From: Xylanimicrobium pachnodae JCM 13526 = NBRC 107786
Lineage (GTDB): Bacteria > Actinomycetota > Actinomycetes > Actinomycetales > Cellulomonadaceae
Length of the DNA stretch: 64,000 bases
Direction of reading: 5' to 3'
NCBI GenBank assembly: GCA_001592145.1
Contig: BCWJ01000014.1
Coordinates: forward strand, 1 to 64,000
Positions 39,833-47,544 of this stretch are shown here, one piece after another. The translations under genes and the position numbers were made by a program. How positions within the stretch are numbered: position 1 is the first letter of the stretch; the number at the start of each line of letters is the position of its first letter. The notes beneath the pieces are model-generated. The model had not been told where the DNA came from, did not search any database, and saw only the letters and a program-made list of their open reading frames with translations.

Positions 39833-40384
39833 ATGCCGTGGATCACCCGCTCGTCCCGCGTCGCCTACGAGAACCGCTGGATCCGGGTCCGGGAGGATCG
39901 GGTGGTCACCCCGGGCGGGTCCGACGGCGTCTACGGCGTCGTGGAGCTGACCCACCCGGCGGTGTTCGTGGTGGCGCTCGACGACGAGGACCGCGTGCTG
40001 CTGGTGCACATCGACCGGTACACGGTGGGGTCCACGTGGGAGGTCGTGGCCGGCGGCACCGACGGCGACGATCCACTGACCGCAGCCCGGCGCGAGCTGC
40101 GTGAGGAGTCGGGGCTCGAGGCCGCGCAGTGGGTCGAGGTGGGGGAGATGGACGCCCTCAACGGGGTGTGCGTGGCCGCCGAGCACGTCTACGTCGCCCG
40201 CGGGTTGCGCGCGGCAGCGTCGGCTCAGGAGCTGGCGGTGACGCATGCCGAGGAGGGCATCGAGGACGCCCGCTGGGTGCCCTTCGGCGAGGTGCTGGCC
40301 ATGATCGCCGACGGGCGGATCCGGGATGGTGAGACGATGGCGGCCCTGGCGCTGGCCGGGGTCCACCTGGGCCGGTTCCGGTAG
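39833..40384 (+). CDS. Nudix hydrolase
   Basis: The 183-residue product has a Nudix box with RELREESGL intact, but the Glu that normally precedes it by eight residues is Asp (AGGTDGDD). The surrounding sequence (NRWIRVREDRVVTPGG at the start, then VVELTHPAVFVVALDDE) resembles ADP-ribose pyrophosphatase-like members. It would hydrolyse a nucleoside diphosphate linked to another group. The epimerase-like gene starts 10 bases after its stop. Confidence 0.85.
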   Translation: MPWITRSSRVAYENRWIRVREDRVVTPGGSDGVYGVVELTHPAVFVVALDDEDRVLLVHIDRYTVGSTWEVVAGGTDGDDPLTAARRELREESGLEAAQWVEVGEMDALNGVCVAAEHVYVARGLRAAASAQELAVTHAEEGIEDARWVPFGEVLAMIADGRIRDGETMAALALAGVHLGRFR

Positions 40385-40393
40385 GGGAGCGCC

Positions 40394-41297
40394 ATGGACA
40401 TCGCCGTCACCGGAGCATCCGGCCTCATCGGGCGGGCCCTCACCGCGTCACTGACCGCCGACGGGCACCGCGTGGTGGCCCTGGTCCGGCCCCGCGGCGG
40501 CGGGACGGAAGGCATCGCGTGGGACCCGGTGGCGGGCACCATCGACACGGCGGGTCTGGAAGGTCTGGACGCGGTCGTCCACCTGGCCGGTGCGGGGGGT
40601 CGCCGCGCGACCGTGGACGCGCGCTCACCGCAGGAGCGTGCTGGGCAGCCGGGTAGCCGGCACCGCCCTGCTGGCCGGGTCCCTCGCCGGGCTGCGGCAC
40701 CCACCCGCGGTGCTGGTCTCCGGCTCGGCGATCGGCGTCTACGGCAGTCGCGGGGAGCAGACGCTCGCCGAGGACGCGGCGCCGGGCGACGACTTCCTGG
40801 CCCGGGTGTGCGTCGCGTGGGAGGCGGCGGCGACCGCTGCGGAGGTGGCCGGGCTCCGGGTGGCCAGGATCCGCACGGGCATGGTCCTGGCCCCGCGCGG
40901 TGGGGCGCTGGGCCCGCAGCGCCCGCTGTTCCGCGCGGGCTTGGGGGCCAAGGCGGGCCGGGGGATGCAGTGGGTGTCGTGGATCCACCTGGACGACGAG
41001 GTGGGGGCCATCCGCCACATCCTCGACCATGACGATGTCTCGGGTCCGGTGAACCTGGTGTCGCCGCACCCGGTGCGCAACGTCGAGCTCACGCGGGCGT
41101 TCGCGGCGTCGCTGGGCCGCCGCGCGCTGCTCACGATCCCGCGCTGGGTCACGGCCGTGCCCGGCGGTGTCGGACCGCTGGTGGAATCGCTCCTGTTCGC
41201 GAGCCAACGGGTGGTGCCAGGCGTCCTGGAACGCACGGGGTACTGCTTCCGTCACCCGCGGCTCGTGGGGGCGCTGGCCGATCTTCAGGGCACCTGA
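40394..41297 (+). pseudogene. Frameshifted TIGR01777-type NAD-dependent epimerase
   Basis: The first 67 residues (MDIAVTGASGLIGRAL to VVHLAGAG) match the TIGR01777 epimerase family with its NAD-binding GxSGxIG motif. At a run of six G (40594-40599) the frame breaks; conserved sequence resumes one frame over (VAARPWTRAHRRSVLGSRV, VLVSGSAIGVYG, ARIRTGMVLAPRGGAL) and runs to the normal end. Removing one G restores a continuous 300-residue product. The total length of 904 bases is one over a multiple of three. It may be a true mutation or a homopolymer sequencing error. The 3' end overlaps the convergent ABC gene by 13 bases. Confidence 0.85.
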
Positions 41298-43183
41298 GCC
41301 CCGTCGGCGAACTGCGTGGCGTGCAGGTGGGCGTAGAGGCCGCCGACGGCGAGCAGCTCGGTGTGGGTGCCCTGCTCGACCACGTGACCACCGTCGACGA
41401 CGACGATGCGGTCGGCGGCCCGCACGGTGGACAGGCGGTGCGCGATGACCAGGGAGGTGCGGCCGGTCAGCGCCTCGTCGAGCGCGGCCTGCACGGCGGT
41501 CTCCGACTCGGAGTCCAGGTGGGCGGTGGCCTCGTCGAGGATGACGACGTCGGGCGCCTTGAGCAGCAGCCGTGCGATGGCGAGGCGCTGGCGTTCGCCA
41601 CCCGAGAGGCGGTACCCGCGGTCGCCCACCACGGTGTCGAGGCCCTCGGGCAGGGTGGCCACCAGGTCCCAGATGCGGGCGGCCCGCAGCGCGGCCTCGA
41701 GGTCGGCATCGGTGGCGTCGGGGCGGGCGTAGCGCAGGTTCGCGGCCACGGTGTCGTGGAACAGGTGTGCCTCCTGGGAGACGACGCCGATGGTGCCGCG
41801 CAGGGAGTCGAGGGTGACGTCGCGCAGGTCGAGCCCGGCGATGCGCACGGCCCCCGTGGTGGGGTCGTACATGCGCGAGACGAGCTGCGAGATGGTGGTC
41901 TTGCCGGCCCCGGACGGACCCACCAGGGCGACCATCGCTCCGGCCGGCACGGTGAAGGAGACGTCGACGAGGGTTTCGGTGGTGGGGTCGTGGCGCAGCT
42001 GTGCCACGGACTCCAGGGAGGCGAGCGAGACCTCGTCGGCGCGCGGGTAGTGGAACCCCACGTGGTCGAGCGTGAGGGTTGCCCCCTGGGCGGCGACGGC
42101 CGCGCGCAGGTCGGCGGCGTCGGGCTTCTCGGCGACCGACGGTTCCAGGTCCAGGACCTCGAGCACGCGCTCGAAGGAGACGAGCGCGGTCATGACGTCC
42201 ACCTGCACGTTGCTCATGGAGGTGAGCGGCCCGTACAGGCGGCCCAGGTAGGCGGTCAGGGCGACGACGACGCCGACGGTGAGCTCCCCGTGGATCGCTT
42301 GGACCCCGCCCAGCCCGTACACGATGGCGATGGCCAGCGAGGCGAGCGTGACCAGCCCGACGCGGAACCACGTGGCCCACAGCGCCTGCTGCACGCCGAC
42401 GTCACGCTGCGCGGAGACCTGGGCGCCGTAGGCAGCGGACTCGGTGTCCGGGTTGCCGAACACCTTGGCCAGGTGCGCGCCCGCCACGTTGAACCGCTCG
42501 TTCATGAGCTGGGCGGCGTCGGCGTTGAGCTCCTGGCTGCGCAGGGCGAGCCCCGCGAGGCGCCGGCCGACCACGCGAGCGGGCAGCACGAACGCAGGCA
42601 GGAGCACGAGCGCGATGAGGGTGAGCCGCCACGACATGGCGAACATGGCACCCAGCGTGAACACGACCGTGAGCCCGTTGGACACCACGTTCTGCAGGGT
42701 GGAGGTGAACGCCTGCTGCGCGCCCAGCACGTCGCCGTTGAGCCGCTGGACCAGGGCTCCGGTGCGGGTGCGGGCGAAGAAGGCGAGCGGCATGCGCTGC
42801 ACGTGGTCGAACACGGCGGTGCGCAGGTCCACGATGAGCCCCTCGCCGATGGTCGCGGAGAACCAGCGCTGCGCCACCTGGAGCCCGGCCCCCAGCAGAG
42901 CGATCCCGGCGGCCGCGCCGGCCAGGCCCAGCACCAGAGCGGTGTCGCCGCCGGCGATGCCACGGTCGATGAGTGCCTTGAACAGCAGGGGAGTGGCGGC
43001 GCCGGCCGCGGCGTCGAGCAGGAGCAGCACCAGGAACACCGCGAGGTGCCTGCGGTAGGGGCGGGCGAAGCTCAGCACCCGCCGCAGGGTGTCGCGCGTG
43101 AGGTGGTGGTCCGTCACGGAGGAGTCCTGCATGTACGAGCGCAGACCGCGCCCGCCCCCTCCGCCGCCGTGGTGCATCGTCAT
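41285..43183 (-). CDS. ABC exporter, full half-transporter (membrane plus ATPase)
   Basis: The 632-residue product has six helices (about 45-330) and an ATPase domain with Walker A GPSGAGKTT, signature LSGGERQ, Walker B VVILDEATAHLD and switch His IAHRLS, all canonical. It is expected to work as a homodimer. The start is Gly/His-rich (HHGGGGGGRG). It is transcribed away from a MarR regulator 56 bases off, a common layout for drug-responsive exporters. Confidence 0.9.
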   Translation of the reverse strand: MTMHHGGGGGGRGLRSYMQDSSVTDHHLTRDTLRRVLSFARPYRRHLAVFLVLLLLDAAAGAATPLLFKALIDRGIAGGDTALVLGLAGAAAGIALLGAGLQVAQRWFSATIGEGLIVDLRTAVFDHVQRMPLAFFARTRTGALVQRLNGDVLGAQQAFTSTLQNVVSNGLTVVFTLGAMFAMSWRLTLIALVLLPAFVLPARVVGRRLAGLALRSQELNADAAQLMNERFNVAGAHLAKVFGNPDTESAAYGAQVSAQRDVGVQQALWATWFRVGLVTLASLAIAIVYGLGGVQAIHGELTVGVVVALTAYLGRLYGPLTSMSNVQVDVMTALVSFERVLEVLDLEPSVAEKPDAADLRAAVAAQGATLTLDHVGFHYPRADEVSLASLESVAQLRHDPTTETLVDVSFTVPAGAMVALVGPSGAGKTTISQLVSRMYDPTTGAVRIAGLDLRDVTLDSLRGTIGVVSQEAHLFHDTVAANLRYARPDATDADLEAALRAARIWDLVATLPEGLDTVVGDRGYRLSGGERQRLAIARLLLKAPDVVILDEATAHLDSESETAVQAALDEALTGRTSLVIAHRLSTVRAADRIVVVDGGHVVEQGTHTELLAVGGLYAHLHATQFADGAQVP

Positions 43184-43226
43184 GGTGCTGAGGCTACCTC
43201 ACAATGTTGTCGCCTCAGGAACCGGA

Positions 43227-43232
43227 TAGGGT
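43227..43232 (+). promoter_or_regulatory. Candidate -10 box (TAGGGT) of the leaderless marR gene
   Basis: TAGGGT ends 7 bases before the GTG at 43240. The 56-base gap to the divergent ABC gene leaves room for a shared operator, where the MarR protein could act on both. Confidence 0.5.
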
Positions 43233-43239
43233 GGGTGGC

Positions 43240-43722
43240 GTGAGCGATCCCACCGGTCCGGAGATGCCCGACGACGCCGCCGCGCTCGTCGAGGTGCTGC
43301 ACACGCTCATGCGCGACCTGCGCCGCGAGGCGGTGGTGTCCGGTGACGGTCTGACGCCCGGCCAGGCGCGGCTCCTGCGCCAGCTCCATCGCGCCGACGG
43401 GCCGCTGCGCGCCGTCGACCTCGCGGCGGCGCTCGATGTTGCCCCGCGATCGGTGACGTCCAAGGTGGATCAGGCCGAGGCGGACGGGTATGTGCGCCGC
43501 CTGCCCGATCCGACCGATCGCCGCGCTCGGCTGGTCGAGCTCACCCCCGCCGGCCGCGAGGCCCTGCATCATCAGTGGGTGGGTCGCCGCTCCGGGGCCG
43601 CCGCCCGCCTGCACCGCCTGGACGCGGGGGAGCGTGCCGAGCTCCTGCGCCTGCTCGGTCGGCTCACGGCGCCGGCACCGGCACCGGGATCAGGCGGCGC
43701 GGCCGACCCCCCTGGCCGGTGA
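43240..43722 (+). CDS. MarR-family transcriptional regulator
   Basis: The 160-residue product has the MarR winged helix: LTPGQARLLRQLHRADGPLR, the recognition helix VAPRSVTSKVDQAEADGYV and the wing DPTDRRARLVELTPAGR. It would bind DNA as a dimer and respond to small ligands. The GTG at 43240 fits a leaderless start. It is divergent from an ABC exporter, its likely target, and lies 79 bases before coaE. Confidence 0.88.
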   Translation: MSDPTGPEMPDDAAALVEVLHTLMRDLRREAVVSGDGLTPGQARLLRQLHRADGPLRAVDLAAALDVAPRSVTSKVDQAEADGYVRRLPDPTDRRARLVELTPAGREALHHQWVGRRSGAAARLHRLDAGERAELLRLLGRLTAPAPAPGSGGAADPPGR

Positions 43723-43801
43723 GGTGCGCCCGCGGGCGCCAGGTGCGTTGCTCTGCGTCCGTGCGGTTGTCTTCCCGCCGTGGGGAGGCAGGATGGACCC
43801 C

Positions 43802-44425
43802 ATGCTTCGCATCGGCCTGACGGGCGGGATCGCCGCAGGGAAGTCCGTGGTGGCCCGCCGGTTCGCCGAGCTCGGTGCCGTCGTCGTCGACCACGACCTC
43901 CTCGCCCGCGACGTCGTCGCACCCGGCACCGCGGGGCTCGAGCGCATCGTGGAGACGTTCGGCCCCGGCGTCGTCGGCCCGGATGGTGCGCTGGACCGGG
44001 CCGCGCTCGGGGCGCGCGTGTTCGACGACGACGACGCCCGTCGCGCGCTGGAGGGGATCATCCACCCCGAGGTGCGGCGTGTGGCGGCGGAGCGCGAAGC
44101 GGCGACGGTGGCCCGTGATCATCGCGCCGTCGTCGTGCACGACATCCCGCTGCTTCTCGAGACCGGGCAGGCCGGCTCGTTCGGGCTGCTGGTGGTGGTC
44201 GACGCGCCGCGCGAGCAGCGCGTCGACCGGCTGGTGAGGAACCGCGGGCTGGACGAGGCGGCGGCCCGCGCGCGGGTCGCCGCGCAGGTGGGCGACCAGG
44301 AGCGGCGGGACGCCGCGGACGTGATCCTCGACGGGACCGGCAGCGAGGACCACCTGCGCGCGCAGGTGGACGAGCTGTGGGTGCGGTGCCTGGACGAGTC
44401 CGCGGCGGAGGAGCTGGCCGACTGA
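43802..44425 (+). CDS. coaE: Dephospho-CoA kinase CoaE
   Basis: CoaE phosphorylates the ribose of dephospho-CoA, the last step of CoA synthesis. The 207-residue product has the P-loop LTGGIAAGKS, the DHDLLARDVV segment, and DIPLLLETGQA with RVDRLVRNRGL of the lid. I chose the ATG at 43802, which gives the family start MLRIGLTGG, though an ATG nine bases upstream is also in frame. It is the basic single-domain form without a fused C-terminal domain. Confidence 0.94.
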   Translation: MLRIGLTGGIAAGKSVVARRFAELGAVVVDHDLLARDVVAPGTAGLERIVETFGPGVVGPDGALDRAALGARVFDDDDARRALEGIIHPEVRRVAAEREAATVARDHRAVVVHDIPLLLETGQAGSFGLLVVVDAPREQRVDRLVRNRGLDEAAARARVAAQVGDQERRDAADVILDGTGSEDHLRAQVDELWVRCLDESAAEELAD

Positions 44426-44464
44426 CCGCCCCTGGCCGGGTCGCAGGACCGGCCGCGACAGTGT

Positions 44465-44505
44465 TGCAAGATTGCTGAAAACCATGCAAGAGTCCCCGGT
44501 AGGGT
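44465..44505 (+). promoter_or_regulatory. glgP promoter with two TGCAAGA direct repeats
   Basis: TGCAAGA occurs at 44465-44471 and 44485-44491, exactly 20 bases apart, on one face of the helix. The first is part of GCAAGATTGC, a small inverted repeat. TAGGGT at 44500-44505 is a likely -10 box. The reverse complement, TCTTGCA, resembles direct repeats before amylase and maltose genes of Streptomyces, from memory, so control by a maltose-type LacI repressor is possible. GAGGAG before the GTG at 44543 is the ribosome site. Confidence 0.5.
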
Positions 44506-44542
44506 CCACTGTGACGATCCGCCGCCGAACGAGGAGATCCCC

Positions 44543-47005
44543 GTGACCGAGACGATTCCCCCCATCGCGAGTCCTGAGCTGACCGTCGAGGGCTTCAATC
44601 GTCAGTACCTCCGCGAGCTGACGTACACGCAGGGCACCACGCTGGAGCGTGCCTCGCGCAACGACAAGTACCTGGCGCTCGCACGCACCGTGCGGTCCTA
44701 CCTGATGTCCCGGTGGAACCACACCGTCACGCAGCAGCAGCGCCAGCCCGCGCGCACCGTGGCCTACCTGTCCGCCGAGTTCCTGCTGGGCCGCCAGCTC
44801 GACAACGCGCTCATCGCGTCCGGCCTGGAGCAGATCGCCGCCGACGGCCTGCGTCAGCTCGGCCTGGACCTGGACGACCTGCGTGACGCCGAGGTGGAGC
44901 CCGGGCTGGGCAACGGCGGCCTGGGCCGCCTGGCCGCCTGCTTCATCGACTCGCTCGCCACCATGAACATCCCCGCCGTCGGGTACGGCATCCGCTACGA
45001 GTACGGCATCTTCCGCCAGACGTTCGTGGACGGCCGCCAGGTGGAGCAGCCCGACAACTGGCTCGACTGGGGCTCCCCGTGGGAGGTGGCCCGCCCCGAG
45101 GAGGAGGTCGAGATCTCCTTCGGCGGCCACACCCAGACCGACGACGCCGGCAACACCACCTGGGTGCCCGGCTACTCCGTGCTCGCCGTGCCCTACAACT
45201 ACATGGTGCCCGGCTACCTCAACGGGCGCGTCAACACGCTGCGCCTGTGGTCCGCGCGGGCCACCCACGCGTTCGACCTCAAGATCTTCAACTACGGCGA
45301 CTACGCCGAGGCCGTGCGCGCCCAGACCTTCGCGGAGAACATCACCAAGGTGCTGTACCCGGAGGACTCGACGCCGCAGGGCAAGGAGCTGCGCCTGCAG
45401 CAGCAGTACTTCTTCGTGGCCGCGTCGCTGTACGACTTCGTGGAGCGCGGGCTGGAGGACGGGTTCGACCTGCACCGCCTGCCGGAGCGCGTCGCGTTCC
45501 AGCTCAACGACACCCACCCCGTCATCGCGATCCCCGAGCTGATGCGCATCCTGGTGGACCTCAAGGGCCTGCCGTGGGACGAGGCGTGGGACATCACCCA
45601 GCGCTGCTTCGGCTACACGTGCCACACGCTGCTGCCCGAGGCCCTCGAGGTGTGGCCCGTGGACCTCATGACGCGCCTGCTGCCGCGCCACATGGAGATC
45701 ATCTACCGCATCAACGACGAGTTCCTCACCGCGGTGCGCGCCAAGTTTGGCAACGACGAGATGCTGGTGCGCCGGATGTCGATCATCGCCGAGTACCCCG
45801 AGCGGGCCGTGCGCATGGCGTTCCTGGCCTCGGTGGGCACCTCCAAGATCAACGGTGTGGCCGCCCTGCACAGCCAGCTCCTGCGCGACAAGGTGCTGAA
45901 CGACTTCGCGGCGTTCACCCCGGAGAAGTTCACCAACGTCACCAACGGTGTCACCCCGCGCCGGTTCGTGCGCCTCGCCAACCCCGGCCTGTCGGGCCTC
46001 ATCACGGAGGCCATCGGCGACGGCTGGGTCACCGACCTGGAGCGCCTGCGCGAGCTCGAGCCCCTGGCCGACGACGCCGAGTTCCGCACCCGGTTCGCGG
46101 CCATCAAGCGCGCCAACAAGGACCGCCTGGTCACCCTCCTCGACAAGCGCGACGGCATCGCCATCGACCCCGACACCATGCTGGACGTCATGGTCAAGCG
46201 CCTGCACGAGTACAAGCGCCAGCTCCTCAAGGTGCTCCACGTCGTCGCCCAGTACGACAAGCTGAAGTCGGGCGCGCTCACCCCGGACCAGATGGTGCAC
46301 CGCACCGTCGTGTTCGGCGCCAAGGCGGCCCCCGGCTACCACATGGCCAAGGAGATCATCGCGCTCATCAACCACGTGGCGGCCCGCGTCAACGCCGACC
46401 CCGTGGTCTCGCAGGCGCTGCGCGTCGCGTTCCCCGCGAACTACAACGTGACGGTCGCGGAGACCCTGATCCCCGCCGCCGACCTGTCCGAGCAGATCTC
46501 GCTCGCCGGCAAGGAGGCGTCCGGCACCGGCAACATGAAGTTCGCCCTCAACGGGGCCCTGACCGTGGGCACCGACGACGGCGCGAACGTCGAGATCCGC
46601 GAGCTCGTGGGCGACGACAACTTCTTCCTGTTCGGCATGACCGAGCCGGAGGCCGCCGCCCTCCAGGAGGCCGGCTACCGCCCGTCGTCGTTCTACGAGC
46701 AGAACGAGGGCCTGCGCCGCGCGCTCGACCTTATCGCGTCCGGCGAGTTCTCCGGCGGGGACCGGTCCGAGTTCGAGCCCATCGTCTCGAACCTGCTGCA
46801 CGAGGACCGGTTCATGGTGCTGGCCGACTTCCAGTCGTACATGGACGCCCAGGAGGCCGTGGACGCCTACTACCGCGACACGGACGCCTGGACCCGTTCC
46901 ACCATCCTCAACGTGGCGCGCACCGGGTTCTTCAGCTCGGACCGCTCCATGCAGGACTACCTGGACCGCATCTGGCACGCCGGCCCGGTCCCGATCGAGG
47001 GCTGA
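44543..47005 (+). CDS. glgP: Glycogen/starch/alpha-glucan phosphorylase
   Basis: The enzyme releases glucose 1-phosphate from alpha-1,4-glucans. The 820-residue product has the family core: EPGLGNGGLGRLAACFIDS, KRLHEYKRQLL, and the PLP-binding lysine K666 in GTGNMKFALNGALTVGT. The length fits the E. coli-type GlgP/MalP group. A GAGGAG site lies just before the GTG start. The gene ends in a strong terminator hairpin. Confidence 0.95.
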   Translation: MTETIPPIASPELTVEGFNRQYLRELTYTQGTTLERASRNDKYLALARTVRSYLMSRWNHTVTQQQRQPARTVAYLSAEFLLGRQLDNALIASGLEQIAADGLRQLGLDLDDLRDAEVEPGLGNGGLGRLAACFIDSLATMNIPAVGYGIRYEYGIFRQTFVDGRQVEQPDNWLDWGSPWEVARPEEEVEISFGGHTQTDDAGNTTWVPGYSVLAVPYNYMVPGYLNGRVNTLRLWSARATHAFDLKIFNYGDYAEAVRAQTFAENITKVLYPEDSTPQGKELRLQQQYFFVAASLYDFVERGLEDGFDLHRLPERVAFQLNDTHPVIAIPELMRILVDLKGLPWDEAWDITQRCFGYTCHTLLPEALEVWPVDLMTRLLPRHMEIIYRINDEFLTAVRAKFGNDEMLVRRMSIIAEYPERAVRMAFLASVGTSKINGVAALHSQLLRDKVLNDFAAFTPEKFTNVTNGVTPRRFVRLANPGLSGLITEAIGDGWVTDLERLRELEPLADDAEFRTRFAAIKRANKDRLVTLLDKRDGIAIDPDTMLDVMVKRLHEYKRQLLKVLHVVAQYDKLKSGALTPDQMVHRTVVFGAKAAPGYHMAKEIIALINHVAARVNADPVVSQALRVAFPANYNVTVAETLIPAADLSEQISLAGKEASGTGNMKFALNGALTVGTDDGANVEIRELVGDDNFFLFGMTEPEAAALQEAGYRPSSFYEQNEGLRRALDLIASGEFSGGDRSEFEPIVSNLLHEDRFMVLADFQSYMDAQEAVDAYYRDTDAWTRSTILNVARTGFFSSDRSMQDYLDRIWHAGPVPIEG

Positions 47006-47019
47006 CCTCCCGCAACGCC

Positions 47020-47055
47020 GACGGGCCCCGTCACCTCACGGTGACGGGGCCCGTC
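47020..47055 (+). terminator. Terminator hairpin after glgP
   Basis: A perfect 15-bp stem (47020-47034 with 47041-47055) closes a 6-base loop, 14 bases after the glgP stop. It also lies 23 bases beyond the stop of the convergent small gene and may serve both. No U-tract is present. Confidence 0.8.
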
Positions 47056-47078
47056 GTGATCTTCGCCGGTCCCGGCCG

Positions 47079-47204
47079 TCAGACGGTGATGATGGGCAGG
47101 CACAGCACGACGCCGAAGACGGCCCCGAGCAGCAGCGGCCGGCGCAGCGCCGTGGGCGTGTAGCGCGACGTGGGGGCGGTGGTGACGGCAACCTGCTCAG
47201 CCAT
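47079..47204 (-). CDS. 41-residue predicted membrane protein
   Basis: A short gene, convergent with glgP, begins at ATG 47204, preceded by AAGGG. The product starts MAEQVAVTTAP, then ALRRPLLLG leads into a single hydrophobic helix (GAVFGVVLCLPIITV) at the C-terminus. Arg-Arg before the helix suggests the N-terminus stays in the cytoplasm. A related but start-less copy lies 3.6 kb downstream on the same strand. I know no function for it; conservation of LRRPLLLG between the copies is the main support that it was translated. Confidence 0.6.
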   Translation of the reverse strand: MAEQVAVTTAPTSRYTPTALRRPLLLGAVFGVVLCLPIITV

Positions 47205-47544
47205 GGATGGTGACCCTTCGGAGGCGTTCCGCGCGGGCCGGTCGGCCGCGCTTCTGCACCGAGGTTCACCCGCGGGCGCGGCGTGCTCAGGCCGCGAACG
47301 GGCAGGTCATGAGGTGGTCGTGGCGCGAATGAGTAGGGTCGTGGCGCCCGGTGAGCGGTAGCGGATCGGTACTCACGGGGCGGCCAAGGAGGCGCAGGAC
47401 CCGCGCGGGCGCACCCACTGCGTATGGTCTGGGCCGTGGCGAACGTGCTCGCCTACCTGTCCCGGGGATGCGCCGCGCTAACGTCTGGCCGCGCACAGGG
47501 AGCATCGAGGCGACCTGGTTCGAGCGGGGGAGTTGAGTGTCGCT
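47205..47544. other. Gene-free stretch with an orphan promoter and start
   Basis: No full gene is supported in these 340 bases. At 47423-47428 TATGGT is followed 7 bases later by GTG (47436), the leaderless pattern used elsewhere. The frame begins VANVLAYLSRGCAAL, with high GC at third positions, but then runs on only in the shadow of the next gene. It may be the surviving 5' end of a gene cut off by whatever brought in the downstream DNA. TAGGGT at 47332-47337 is followed by a short closed frame only. Confidence 0.35.

Noticed and set aside
43664-46978. 1104-residue minus-strand open frame opposite coaE and glgP
   Set aside because: His/Val/Leu-rich shadow composition and no motif; both plus-strand genes are certain.
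47287-47505. 72-codon minus-strand frame ending MTCPFAA
   Set aside because: Arg/Pro-rich shadow composition, no ribosome site and no family resemblance.
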